DNA of 64,000 nucleotides from assembly GCF_014641695.1 (NCBI RefSeq), contig NZ_BMIF01000003.1, positions 248,001 to 312,000 on the forward strand, in the 5' to 3' direction. Below, one piece after another: positions 45,752 through 54,950 of this stretch. Position 1 is the first letter of the stretch. Every line of letters starts with the position of its first letter. The position numbers and the translations under genes are program-made. Under the pieces are notes generated by a model. It did no database searches. It had not been told where the DNA came from and saw only the letters and a program-made list of their open reading frames with translations. The stretch comes from Nitratireductor aestuarii. Lineage in GTDB: Bacteria > Pseudomonadota > Alphaproteobacteria > Rhizobiales > Rhizobiaceae.

Positions 45752-48622
45752 TCACCCCACCTGTGCGCCCATGACCTTGGCGATGGCTTCGGCGAGGCGG
45801 CGTTGGTCGTAGGGCTTGCCGATGCGTTCGATCTCGCGCCCCGGCACTTCGAGACCGTCGCCATAGCCGCTGGCGATAATGATCGGCATGTTGGGTCGGA
45901 GCACCTCGATCTCGGCGATCAACTGGATGCCCGTCATGTTCGGCATTGCCTGGTCGGTGATCAGTAGATCGATATCCGGACGCGACTTGAACTTTCTTAG
46001 AGCGTCCGAACCTGAGTGCGCTTCGATCACGTCGTGTCCGAGATCCTCCAGCATTGCAGCAGTGTTCATGCGGATCAGTGGGTCGTCATCGACGGCGAGG
46101 ATCGTAAGACGGGACTTCACCGGGGGCGTTTCCTCGTGCGCCGGGGCGGCGGGTTTCGTCTTCTCGCAGTCGGAGACCGGCAGCCACAGGATGGCGCTCG
46201 TTCCCTGACCGACATCGCTCACCAGCTCGAACGTTCCGCCCAGCTGCTGCGCCATGCCGTGGACCATGGAGAGGCCGAGGCCGGTGCCCTTGCCGACGCC
46301 CTTCGTGGTGAAGAAGGGCTCGGTGGCCCGGCGCACCGTCTCGCTGTCCATGCCGGTGCCCTTGTCCCGGACCTCGATCCGGACATAGCTGCCCGGCGCC
46401 AGCCCTGTCGCAGAGCCGGCCTTCACGTTTTCGCAGCTGCCTTTGATCACGATGGGACCGCCCGCGGGCGTTGCGTCGCGCGCGTTTACGATGAGATTGA
46501 GGAGCGCCATTTCGAGCTGATTGGCATCGGCGTGGACGGCCGGCAGCCGAAGCGGGAAGCGTGTGGTGATCGGCCATTCCGGACCGATCGACCTCTGCAC
46601 CAGGTCATTCATGCCGGAGAGGAGCTCGGCCACGTCAACGCTGTCGACGTTGAGCTCCTGCCTGCGCGCAAAGGCGAGCATGCGCTGGGTGAGTGTTGCG
46701 CCCCGCTGCGCGCCTTCGAGTGCATTGTGGAGCAGCCGTTCCGATACAGGGTCGGCCGGTAGCCGCTTGCGCAGGAGCTCCAGGCTGCTCATGACGGCCA
46801 TGAGCAGGTTGTTGAAGTCGTGGGCAATGCCGCCCGTAAGCTGGCCGATCGCTTCCATCTTCTGGCTGTGGAACAGCGCCTCGCGCGCCCGCTCGAGCTG
46901 GCGCTGGGACTCCTCGCGCTCGGTAATGTCGCGGGTCACACTGGCAAAGCCGATGGGTCTCCCGTCGTCGTCGCGAATGGCGTCGATCACCACGCTTGCC
47001 CGGAAGCGCTCCCCGTCCTTGCGAACGCGCCACCCATCCGCAAGGAATCGCCCTTCCATGCGAGCGATTTCCAGCGCCTTGCAGGGTTCTTCCCTTTCGC
47101 GGTCTTCGTCGGTGTAGAAGCAGGCATAGTGCTGTCCGATGATCTCGTTCGGCTCGTAGCCCGTGATGCGGCGCGCGCCTTCGTTCCAGCTGGATACGTG
47201 CCCCTCCGGATCGAGCATGTAGATGGCATAGTCAGTGACGCCCTGGACCAGCCTGCGGAACTGTTCACGGCTTTCAGTCAGCGCCTCTTCGACTTCGCGC
47301 CGCTCCGTTACATCGCGACCATAGGCATAGACGAGCCCGTCATCCTTCGTCGTATGCCATTGGAGGCGATGGTAAGTGCCGTCCACGGCCCGCAAGCGGT
47401 TCTCGTAGTTGGTAAGCTCCCGGTCGTTCAGCGCATGTCGCAGGGCCTCGGTGCTGGAGGCAATGTCGTCCGGATGCATGAAGTCGCTGAAATGCCGACC
47501 GATTGCCTCCTCGACCGGATGACCGAGAATGCGGGTCCAGGACGGGCTCACTGAACGAAAAATGCCATCCGAATCAATGATCAGCATGAGATCACGCGAA
47601 ACGCTCCAGAGCCGGTCAGCCCGGCGCCGTTCGTTGCTGAGCGCAACCACATGCGCCAGCGCGTTGCCGATCTGGCCGGCGATGAGCCGGGCGATATTCA
47701 GCACATCCTGATCGTCTGCGCGATAGGGATTGAGGCTGAGGATGAGCGACCCTGCGGTGGTTTCGCTGCCAAGTGCCGGGATGCCGATGGCAATCGCGCG
47801 CACAGGCGGGCTGTCCCAGTCACCAGAAGGCCACGTCTCGCCCGCCGGCAAATCGAAGATTCCTCCGTCTACATCGAATGTCTTCGGCAGCATTTCGCGC
47901 ATCGCCTTGATGATCGAAGCGTCATCTTCATGTAGCGAATCGCCCGCCAGCTGGAGCGCCACAAAAGGAAAATCCTTTTGGTTGGATGCGAAGACCGAAC
48001 GCACCGCCCCATGAAGACTGGCCCTGTCGGTCACCGTTGCAAGTGCGTTGCCAAGCTGTCGCAGCGTTTCCAGCCGGCGCTCGCTGATCACACGTGCGGT
48101 CTCTTCCGTGACCACGCAGAGCAGCCCGCCGACCGAGCCGTCGAACTGGAAAAGCGGGCTATAGGAAAAGCTGTGATAGGTTTCTTCCGGGTAGCCGTTG
48201 CGTTCAAGCAGCAGGAGCAGCGCCTTGTTCCAGGTGCCTTCACCGGCTTTCACCCGCTCAACCTGATCGGCCACATCGGCATAGACCTCCGACCAGACCT
48301 CGTGCAACGGCCGGCCCAGGGCATCAGGATGCTTGATGCCGAGCGTTGGAGCATAGGCGTCGTTGTAGAAGAAGCGGAGATCCGGCCCCCAGCCAATCCA
48401 CATCTCGAAACGCGAAGTCAGCAGCATGCGCAACGGGATTTTCAACGCATCGGGCCAGTCCTGAGGCTCGCCAAACGGCATGTCAGCCCAGTTCCGGCCG
48501 CGCATGACTCCGGCCATGAGGCTGTTGCCGGGGAAAATGTCAGCTAGTTCGTTGTTCAAGATGCGCGGCTTCCGGTTTGAGCTTGAGGCGCGATCAACGC
48601 TCGGCCCGGAAGTTGGTTGCAT
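45752..48622 (-). CDS. Hybrid sensor histidine kinase with PAS domains and receiver
   Basis: 956-residue soluble protein with no clear membrane segment. Order: N-terminal PAS-like domain (about 55-185), GAF-like region (about 190-325), two PAS domains (about 335-455 and 460-580), HisKA with H601 (GGIAHDFNNLL), an ATPase domain (NLIVNARDA, DKGTGM, GKGTGLGLSMVHG) and a C-terminal receiver with phosphoacceptor D890 (LLITDQAMP). The signal sensed is unknown. No cognate regulator gene is beside it; the internal receiver may be the output or a phosphate sink. It ends 14 bases from the tRNA gene. Confidence 0.9.
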   Translation of the reverse strand: MQPTSGPSVDRASSSNRKPRILNNELADIFPGNSLMAGVMRGRNWADMPFGEPQDWPDALKIPLRMLLTSRFEMWIGWGPDLRFFYNDAYAPTLGIKHPDALGRPLHEVWSEVYADVADQVERVKAGEGTWNKALLLLLERNGYPEETYHSFSYSPLFQFDGSVGGLLCVVTEETARVISERRLETLRQLGNALATVTDRASLHGAVRSVFASNQKDFPFVALQLAGDSLHEDDASIIKAMREMLPKTFDVDGGIFDLPAGETWPSGDWDSPPVRAIAIGIPALGSETTAGSLILSLNPYRADDQDVLNIARLIAGQIGNALAHVVALSNERRRADRLWSVSRDLMLIIDSDGIFRSVSPSWTRILGHPVEEAIGRHFSDFMHPDDIASSTEALRHALNDRELTNYENRLRAVDGTYHRLQWHTTKDDGLVYAYGRDVTERREVEEALTESREQFRRLVQGVTDYAIYMLDPEGHVSSWNEGARRITGYEPNEIIGQHYACFYTDEDREREEPCKALEIARMEGRFLADGWRVRKDGERFRASVVIDAIRDDDGRPIGFASVTRDITEREESQRQLERAREALFHSQKMEAIGQLTGGIAHDFNNLLMAVMSSLELLRKRLPADPVSERLLHNALEGAQRGATLTQRMLAFARRQELNVDSVDVAELLSGMNDLVQRSIGPEWPITTRFPLRLPAVHADANQLEMALLNLIVNARDATPAGGPIVIKGSCENVKAGSATGLAPGSYVRIEVRDKGTGMDSETVRRATEPFFTTKGVGKGTGLGLSMVHGMAQQLGGTFELVSDVGQGTSAILWLPVSDCEKTKPAAPAHEETPPVKSRLTILAVDDDPLIRMNTAAMLEDLGHDVIEAHSGSDALRKFKSRPDIDLLITDQAMPNMTGIQLIAEIEVLRPNMPIIIASGYGDGLEVPGREIERIGKPYDQRRLAEAIAKVMGAQVG

Positions 48623-48668
48623 CAGCGAAGCCCGCCATGAAAGGCGACCGGCAGTTCAGGCGTTCGCG

Positions 48669-49346
48669 CTATTTGAGTGACGTCGGCGCGATGTTCTCGT
48701 TCTTGATGCGCCAGTAAGAACCTTCCTTGAGACCGATGTGGCCTTCGAGCAGGGCGAGGCCCTTTTCGATGTCCCCGGCTGCAGCCGCTTCCGTGATCTC
48801 GAAATGCTCGCGGAAGCTCTTCGCCATGTGGTCCGGTTCCGCGCCGATGTAGGTTCGCAGTGCCGCCATCCGGCCCGAAATCAGCCGGTAGCTGTCGCGC
48901 AGGAACCGATTGTGGCAGTGCTCGAACAGGCCTTCGTGAAAGGCACTATCCTGCCGCAGATATTCGGCGGTGTCATTGGCCTCCCGTGCCTTCAGCATCG
49001 CTTCGCAGATCGCCGACCAGCGCTTGATCAGCGCTTCACGGTCATTGGCAACGGCCATGCGGAAGGCGGCTCTCTCCAGAACCGTACGGCAATCGCAGAT
49101 TTCCACATATTCGTCGGCCGAGAGCTGGAAGACGAAGGTGCCCCGTTGTGGCCGCACCACGACCAGCCCCTCCTGTTGCAGGCGGGCGAGGGCCTCGCGA
49201 ACCGGCGTCCGGCTTATCCCCAGTTCCTCCGCCAAAGTGATTTCCGAGAGGGCTGAACCGAAGCCGTGCCGCCCCTCGATGATTTCGGTGCGGATGATCT
49301 CAAGGGCTCTTTCCGTCAGCGATTTGGACCGTTCGATAACAGCCAT
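48669..49346 (-). CDS. GntR family regulator, FCD subfamily
   Basis: 225-residue transcription regulator: winged helix (about 10-75, with GSALSEITLAEELGISRTPV and VREALARLQQEGLV), then an FCD effector domain (about 85-215) with conserved acidic and His positions (FHEGLFEHCHNRF). FCD regulators usually bind organic acids and control catabolic operons; it is divergent from the TRAP operon and probably represses it. A palindrome near 49402-49412 may be its operator. Confidence 0.93.
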   Translation of the reverse strand: MAVIERSKSLTERALEIIRTEIIEGRHGFGSALSEITLAEELGISRTPVREALARLQQEGLVVVRPQRGTFVFQLSADEYVEICDCRTVLERAAFRMAVANDREALIKRWSAICEAMLKAREANDTAEYLRQDSAFHEGLFEHCHNRFLRDSYRLISGRMAALRTYIGAEPDHMAKSFREHFEITEAAAAGDIEKGLALLEGHIGLKEGSYWRIKNENIAPTSLK

Positions 49347-49401
49347 GGGCGTGATGAATCCTCAGAACGCAGAAAACCGTCTTGCGAATGTGATATCAAC
49401 T

Positions 49402-49412
49402 TGTATGTTACA
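49402..49412. promoter_or_regulatory. Candidate FCD-regulator operator
   Basis: TGTA/TACA inverted repeat (TGTATGTTACA) in the 91-base gap between the GntR gene and the TRAP operon, 25 bases before the dctQ start. It resembles TTGTATNATACAA-type FCD sites but is short and imperfect outside the core. Confidence 0.4.
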
Positions 49413-49437
49413 TGCCAGCAGTTTTTTGGAGGAACAT

Positions 49438-49956
49438 GTGACTCTCCCACATTCGCAAGGTCGATCGGTGGTAGCATCGATCGACCGTACGATCATACGC
49501 ATAAACGGCTGGGTCATTGGCATCATGCTGATGGTGATGCTTGCCCTCGTTTGCACCAATGTTGTTGGACGTTACTTCTTCCTCTACTCCTTCGGCTGGA
49601 TCGAGGAAGTCTCGCGCTACCTGATGATCTGGATCGTGTTCCTCGGCGCTGGCCTCGCGCTGCGAGAGGGGATGCACGTCGCGGTGACCCTGTTCGCCGA
49701 CCTGTCCATGGAGCTGAAACCTGCATTCAAGTGGGCTGCCTGGATCCTGACCTTCCTCTTCTTCGCCGCGCTCGCCTGGTACGGTTACAAATACGCCATG
49801 TTCGCTGCACGCCAGCGTTCCACCATGCTCCAGTTGCCCATGTGGACCATCTATCTGGCCGTGCCGATCGGCTCGGTCATGTGCATCGTCCACATGGTTC
49901 TGGACCTGCTGAACCCGAAGAAAGATGCTGAAGAAGCTGTCGAGGTGGCAGAATGA
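49438..49956 (+). CDS. dctQ: TRAP transporter small permease (DctQ)
   Basis: Small membrane subunit of a tripartite (TRAP) importer. The 172 residues hold four hydrophobic segments (about 20-40, 55-75, 95-115, 140-160) and the family motif VVGRYFF near residue 42 and IEEVSRYLMIWIVFLGA. The start is taken as GTG 49438, with GGAGG five bases upstream; no ATG is available. It overlaps dctM by 4 bases. Confidence 0.92.
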   Translation: MTLPHSQGRSVVASIDRTIIRINGWVIGIMLMVMLALVCTNVVGRYFFLYSFGWIEEVSRYLMIWIVFLGAGLALREGMHVAVTLFADLSMELKPAFKWAAWILTFLFFAALAWYGYKYAMFAARQRSTMLQLPMWTIYLAVPIGSVMCIVHMVLDLLNPKKDAEEAVEVAE

Positions 49957-51242
49957 GCACGATCCTGTTCGCCGCCTTCGTTGTCATGCTTGTGCTCGGC
50001 GTACCCGTGGCAGTCGTCATGGGTGGCGCGTCACTGCTCGCTATCCTCTATGAGGGTCGCTATCCGGGCCTGATTATCGCCCAGCGCCTTTTTGCGGGTA
50101 TCGACTCCTTCCCGCTGATGGCGATCCCGTTCTTCGTGCTGGCTGCTGAGCTGATGACGGGCGGCAAGATCACCGATGGGCTTCTCTCGCTCGCCAGCCA
50201 GATCATCGGACGCTTGCGCGGTGGCCTTGGCCACGCCAACGTGCTGATGTCGATCTTCTTCTCAGGCATCTCCGGGTCAGCCCTGGCGGATGCAGCAGGC
50301 CCTGGTGCCGTCACCATCCAGATGATGCGCAAGGCCGGCTACAGCGTTGAATATGCTGCTGCGGTCACGGCCTCCTCGGCGCTGATCTCCTCCATCATTC
50401 CGCCCTCGATCATCATGGTGATCTATGCGCTGTCGGATAATGCGGTGAGTGTCTCCGCGCTGTTCGTGGCTGGCATCGTCCCGGGTGTCCTGATGGGCCT
50501 GTCGCTGATGATCACCAACGGTTACCTTGCATGGAAGCGCGATTTCAAGGCAGGTGAGCCGCGCAAGCCCTGGGGCCAGTTTATCCGCGAATCCGGCACG
50601 ATCCTTGCCGCGCTGCCGCTGCCCATCATCATCGTTGGCGGTATCCATTCTGGCGTCTTCACGCCGACCGAGGCATCCGCTGTCGCCGCCGCCTATGCGC
50701 TGATTGTCACGAAATTCGTACTGCGCAGCCTCACCTGGAGCCAGCTGCCGCGCATGTTCGTCCGTGCCGGTCTGATGACTTCGGGCGTGCTGATGATCGT
50801 GTCGACAGCCTCGGCCTTCGCCTGGCTGCTGACCGTTCTGCAGGTGCCGCAGGCCATCACCACGACGATCACGTCGCTTGGCCTTCCGCCCGTCGCGCTG
50901 CTGCTTGCCATCGCCGTGTTCCTGCTCGTGGCGGGCCTCTTCATCGACACGCTGCCGGGTGTCCTGCTCTTCGTTCCGATCGTGGCGCCAGTTGCCGATG
51001 CCATGGGCATCCACCCGATCCAGACGGCTCTCGTCGTGATCCTTTCGCTGACCATCGGCATGATTACGCCTCCGGTGGGCGGTGTTCTTTTCGTGGTGTC
51101 GGTCGTTGCGCGCATTCCGCTCACGCGGGTCGTCTCGGCGATCCTGCCATTCCTTGCGGCTGAACTTCTGGTTCTGCTGCTCCTCATCCTGGTTCCTGCC
51201 GCCTCGCTGTGGCTGCCGAGCCTCTTTGGATACGTTCGTTAA
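49953..51242 (+). CDS. dctM: TRAP transporter large permease (DctM)
   Basis: Main channel of the TRAP transporter; 429 residues with about 12 hydrophobic helices. Diagnostic segments are LMAIPFFVLAAELMTGGKIT, SSIIPPSIIMVIYAL and MITPPVGGVLF. It translocates the substrate together with sodium. ATGA overlap with dctQ. The periplasmic binding protein gene follows after 30 bases. Confidence 0.95.
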   Translation: MSTILFAAFVVMLVLGVPVAVVMGGASLLAILYEGRYPGLIIAQRLFAGIDSFPLMAIPFFVLAAELMTGGKITDGLLSLASQIIGRLRGGLGHANVLMSIFFSGISGSALADAAGPGAVTIQMMRKAGYSVEYAAAVTASSALISSIIPPSIIMVIYALSDNAVSVSALFVAGIVPGVLMGLSLMITNGYLAWKRDFKAGEPRKPWGQFIRESGTILAALPLPIIIVGGIHSGVFTPTEASAVAAAYALIVTKFVLRSLTWSQLPRMFVRAGLMTSGVLMIVSTASAFAWLLTVLQVPQAITTTITSLGLPPVALLLAIAVFLLVAGLFIDTLPGVLLFVPIVAPVADAMGIHPIQTALVVILSLTIGMITPPVGGVLFVVSVVARIPLTRVVSAILPFLAAELLVLLLLILVPAASLWLPSLFGYVR

Positions 51243-51272
51243 ACTTCAACCCGTAGGGAGGATGACTACCCA

Positions 51273-52286
51273 ATGAAGATGATCAAAACCCTTGCCGCTA
51301 CCATCGGCCTTGCTGCCTTCACGATGGCCGCAATGCCCGCGATGGCAGAAACCACCATCAAGTTCGGCCACTTCCAGCCCGGCCGCATGGACCAGCCGAA
51401 GCACGCAGCTGCGATGGCCTTCAAGGCCTACGTTGAAGGTGCGACCGCCGGTGAGCTCAAGGTCGAAATCTACCCGGCCGGCCAGCTCGGCAACGAGTCG
51501 ACCGTGATGGAAGGCCTGCAGCTCGGCACCATCGAGATGGCCGTTGTGCACGATGGCGGCATCGCCGGCACCTATGCGCCGGTCGAAGTCTTCTCGCTGC
51601 CTTACGCTTTCCCGAACCAGCAGGTTGCATGGAAGGTGTTCGATGGTCCGTTCCGCGACAAGTTCGCTGAGCAGATGCTGAACGAGACACAGATCCGCCT
51701 GATCGGCTTCGCCGACAACGGCCTGCGTCACTTCACCAACAACAAGCGTCCGATCAAGGCTCCGGCCGACCTGCAGGGCCTGCGCATGCGCGTTCAGCCG
51801 AGCCAGGTCTACGTTCGTCTGATGGAATCGCTCGGCGCCAGCGCCACCGCGATCTCCTGGGGCGAGCTGCCGACCGCTCTGGCTCAGGGCACGGTTGATG
51901 GCCAGGAAAACGGCGTGACCAACATTCTCGCAGCCAGCCTGTATGAAAACCAGAACCACGTCACGCTCGACGGCCACGTCTACAGCGTGCACGCCTACAT
52001 GGTCAGCGACGCCTTCTGGCAGCAGCTGACGCCTGAGCAGCAGCAGGTTGTAAAGACCGGCACCGAGATCGCCATCGGCATCCATCGCGGCATGACTGCT
52101 GCGCAGGACATGAACGCCGGTTCGATCCTTGCCGAGAAGGGCATGACCGTTACGACCCTGACCCCAGCAGAAGTCGCTGCATTCCGTGAGCTGGCTCAGC
52201 CGGCAGTGCGCAGCTACCTCGAGGAGCAGGTTGGCGCCGAGCTCGTGAACGATCTTCTGACCGCCATCGAGGAGGCCGGTAAGTGA
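51273..52286 (+). CDS. dctP: TRAP transporter substrate-binding protein (DctP)
   Basis: Periplasmic binding protein (337 residues) with a signal peptide (residues 1-25, ending AMPAMA). It has the DctP-fold segments LEIYPAGQLGN-like VEIYPAGQLGNESTVMEG, then SLPYAF and the Arg-bearing GLRMRVQPSQVY; a conserved Arg there normally binds the substrate carboxylate, so the ligand is likely an acid. It overlaps the next gene by 4 bases. Confidence 0.95.
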   Translation: MKMIKTLAATIGLAAFTMAAMPAMAETTIKFGHFQPGRMDQPKHAAAMAFKAYVEGATAGELKVEIYPAGQLGNESTVMEGLQLGTIEMAVVHDGGIAGTYAPVEVFSLPYAFPNQQVAWKVFDGPFRDKFAEQMLNETQIRLIGFADNGLRHFTNNKRPIKAPADLQGLRMRVQPSQVYVRLMESLGASATAISWGELPTALAQGTVDGQENGVTNILAASLYENQNHVTLDGHVYSVHAYMVSDAFWQQLTPEQQQVVKTGTEIAIGIHRGMTAAQDMNAGSILAEKGMTVTTLTPAEVAAFRELAQPAVRSYLEEQVGAELVNDLLTAIEEAGK

Positions 52287-53281
52287 TTGCTGCCGATGCC
52301 ATTGGCAACAGCGAGGGCGGCCGGTCTCCGGTCGCCATCGTTGTGGATGCTGGCTACGACCAGCACACGATCGAGGAAGAAATTCTTCGGCCCTTCGGTT
52401 TTCAGGTGATCGAGCGTGCCTGCCATGGCGATGCCGCTGCCGTCGTCAAGGCGGTGGCAGGTGCGGATGCCGTGCTGGTGCGCGAGAGCCCGATCACCGA
52501 GGAAGCGCTCGACGCCATGCCGAACTGTCGGGTGATCGTGCGCTATGGCGTCGGTGTGGACAATATCGACCGCGATGCCGCCGCGCGCCGCGGCATCTAC
52601 GTCGCCAATGTGCCGGACTACGGTGTGGAGGAGGTGAGCGATCAAACGCTGGCGCTCTTCTTCGCCGTTGTCCGCCGCGTTGCGACCCGCGACCGTGCGG
52701 TTCGTGAGGGCGCCTGGAATGTGTCCCGATCCGAACCCATGTACCGCATCGCTGGCCGCACGCTGGGCATCATCGGCTATGGCCGGATCGGTGCCGCATT
52801 CCACCGCAAGTGCTCGACCCTTGGGTTTGCACGCACGCTGGTGCACGACAGCAATGTCCATGAGCTGCCATTCGGCGCCGAGCATGTCGAGCTCGACGAG
52901 CTGATCGAGCAGGCGGATGTGATCTCGCTGCATGTGCCGCTGCGCCCGTCGACCCAGCACATCATTTCTCGCGAACGCATAGCGCGGATGCGTCCCGGGA
53001 CGGTCGTTCTGAACACGTCCCGCGGCGGTCTGATAGATGAAGAGGCCCTAGCCGAGGCCCTGCACAGCGGGCATCTCGGAGGCGCGGGCATCGACGTCTA
53101 TTCCAAGGAGCCGCCGCAGCGCGACCATCCGCTCTTTACGACGCCCAATACGGTCCTGTCGGACCACACCGCCTGGTATTCCGAGGCGAGTGTAAGCGAA
53201 CTTCAGACAAAGGCCGCGCAGGAAGTCGCGCGTGTCTTTTCGGGCGGTGAACCCCTTCACTGGGTCAACCGCTGGTCCTGA
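52283..53281 (+). CDS. D-2-hydroxyacid dehydrogenase family protein
   Basis: NAD-dependent oxidoreductase (332 residues) of the 2-hydroxyacid dehydrogenase/C-terminal-binding protein family: Rossmann motif LGIIGYGRIGAAF (about 155-167), then VPLRPSTQHIISRERIARM and NTSRGGLIDEEAL, with a His in the SDHTAWYSE segment. The start is GTG at 52283, overlapping dctP. Its position between transporter and RraA-family genes suggests oxidation of an imported sugar acid or hydroxyacid. Confidence 0.92.
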   Translation: MIAADAIGNSEGGRSPVAIVVDAGYDQHTIEEEILRPFGFQVIERACHGDAAAVVKAVAGADAVLVRESPITEEALDAMPNCRVIVRYGVGVDNIDRDAAARRGIYVANVPDYGVEEVSDQTLALFFAVVRRVATRDRAVREGAWNVSRSEPMYRIAGRTLGIIGYGRIGAAFHRKCSTLGFARTLVHDSNVHELPFGAEHVELDELIEQADVISLHVPLRPSTQHIISRERIARMRPGTVVLNTSRGGLIDEEALAEALHSGHLGGAGIDVYSKEPPQRDHPLFTTPNTVLSDHTAWYSEASVSELQTKAAQEVARVFSGGEPLHWVNRWS

Positions 53282-53314
53282 CTTCCAACCACCAAGGAAA
53301 GGATTCCAAGAAAA

Positions 53315-53962
53315 ATGGATAAGAACCTGATTGAAGCATTCCGCCGCGTTGCGACGGCCTCGGTGGCAGACGCAGTCGACAAGATCTGCGGCAAGAAGGG
53401 GTACCTCGATTCCGCGATTTGTCCGCGCACGAGTGAACGTAAGATTGCCGGTCCTGCCGTGACCGTGCTCGAAGGCTCGACCGAGGAGTTCGTTCCGCCG
53501 ACCCACGCGCTGGAACTGATCGACGCAGCCGAGGAAGGCAGCGTCATGGTCATCTCCATCGGCGGCAACTCTGAAGTTGCTGTCTGGGGCGGCCTGATGA
53601 CCGCTGGCGCCGTAGCCAACCGTCTCGAAGCCGCCGTTCTGGACGGCGCAGTTCGCGACATCACGGAAATCAAGCGCGACTTCGGCTTCCCGGTCTTCGC
53701 TCGCGCCGCTTCCCCGGGCACGACGCTCGGTCGCTTCAAGACGCTCGATTCGATGGTTCCGGTCACCATCGGTGATGTTACCATCAATCCGGGCGACATC
53801 GTCGTTGGCGATGTCGACGGCGTAGTTGTCGTGCCGAAGGAAAAGGCCGAGGAAGTGCTGGCCATGGCTCAGGAAATCGACCAGCGTGAAGCCGAGCAGG
53901 CCAAGCTGATCATTGCCTCCGGCTCCCTCAAGGAGGGGCTGGCGAAATACGGACGGATCTAA
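53315..53962 (+). CDS. RraA-family aldolase/decarboxylase-like protein
   Basis: 215-residue protein of the RraA/HMG-aldolase family. The segment GGNSEVAVWGGLMTAGAV and LDGAVRDITEI (Arg and Asp) retains the magnesium- and substrate-binding residues of class II pyruvate aldolases and oxaloacetate decarboxylases, so it is likely an enzyme rather than an RNase E inhibitor. GGAAAGG precedes the ATG. Placed in a catabolic operon after a 33-base gap. Confidence 0.9.
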   Translation: MDKNLIEAFRRVATASVADAVDKICGKKGYLDSAICPRTSERKIAGPAVTVLEGSTEEFVPPTHALELIDAAEEGSVMVISIGGNSEVAVWGGLMTAGAVANRLEAAVLDGAVRDITEIKRDFGFPVFARAASPGTTLGRFKTLDSMVPVTIGDVTINPGDIVVGDVDGVVVVPKEKAEEVLAMAQEIDQREAEQAKLIIASGSLKEGLAKYGRI

Positions 53963-53966
53963 CCTC

Positions 53967-54890
53967 ATGACGAAGCAATCGCCGGATATTGTCTGCCTGG
54001 GTGAACCGCTGGTCGAGTTCAACCAGATCAATGATCAGGGGCACTACCTGTTCGGTCATGGTGGCGACACCTCCAACTGTGCCATTGCGGCTGCCCGCGC
54101 TGGTGCATCGGTGGGCTACATCACCGCACTTGGGCAGGATGAATTCGGTGACAGCTTCATGCGCCTGTGGGCTGAAAACGGTGTCGACGCGAGCCAGGTC
54201 TCGCGTCGCGCCGATGCCCACACCGGTGTCTATTTTGTCACCCATGGCCCGGACGGACACGTCTTCTCCTATCTGCGGGCGGGCTCTGCTGCGAGCCGCA
54301 TGACACCGGAGCAGCTGCCGCGCGACTACATCGCCGGTGCACGGGTGCTGCACGTCTCCGGGATTTCGATGGCAATCAGCGCATCTGCCGCTGACGCGGT
54401 ATTCGAGGCAATCGAGATCGCACGAAACGCTGGCGTCCTCGTCTCATTCGACACGAACCTGCGCCTACGCCTCTGGCCGATCGAACGTGCCCGCGCGATC
54501 ACCGAGGCGGCCATGAGGAAGTGCGACATCGCACTGCCGGGCCTGGAAGACGCAAACCAGCTCATCGGCGTCTCCGATCCGGACGTGATCGCCGATCACT
54601 ACCTGGAAGGTGGCGCGAAGGTCGTGGCGCTCACACTGGGCCAGGAAGGTTGCCTCGTGGCAACGCCGGATGAGCGCCGCCGTGTGGCGGGTATCAAGGT
54701 CAAGGCGGTCGATGCCACGGCTGCAGGCGACACCTTCGACGGCAATTTCCTGGCGGAATACCTGCGCCACGGCGATCCGTTCGAGGCCGCCCGCTTCGCC
54801 AACGCAGCCGCTGCACTCTCCACGCAGGGTTATGGTGCAGTTGCGCCGATGCCCCGCCGCGAAGAGGTCGAAGCCGCACTGAAGGGTTGA
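53967..54890 (+). CDS. PfkB-family sugar kinase (KDG kinase-like)
   Basis: 307-residue ribokinase-type kinase resembling 2-keto-3-deoxygluconate kinase. N-terminal GEPLVEFNQI and GGDTSNCAIAAARAGASV; the C-terminal anion-hole motif is DATAAGDTFDG, with Ala in place of the usual first Gly of GAGD, and the catalytic Asp kept. Start at 53967 is four bases after the RraA gene. It ends the operon before a strong terminator. Confidence 0.9.
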   Translation: MTKQSPDIVCLGEPLVEFNQINDQGHYLFGHGGDTSNCAIAAARAGASVGYITALGQDEFGDSFMRLWAENGVDASQVSRRADAHTGVYFVTHGPDGHVFSYLRAGSAASRMTPEQLPRDYIAGARVLHVSGISMAISASAADAVFEAIEIARNAGVLVSFDTNLRLRLWPIERARAITEAAMRKCDIALPGLEDANQLIGVSDPDVIADHYLEGGAKVVALTLGQEGCLVATPDERRRVAGIKVKAVDATAAGDTFDGNFLAEYLRHGDPFEAARFANAAAALSTQGYGAVAPMPRREEVEAALKG

Positions 54891-54918
54891 TATCCTTCCC
54901 GGAACCGGGAAAATCTTG

Positions 54919-54950
54919 CACCGCAATCCTTCCGGGTTGCGGTGTTTTTT
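54919..54950 (+). terminator. Rho-independent terminator of the TRAP/catabolic operon
   Basis: CACCGCAA (54919-54926) and TTGCGGTG (54937-54944) form an 8-bp stem with a 10-base loop, and six Ts follow. It begins 28 bases after the kinase gene. Confidence 0.92.
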
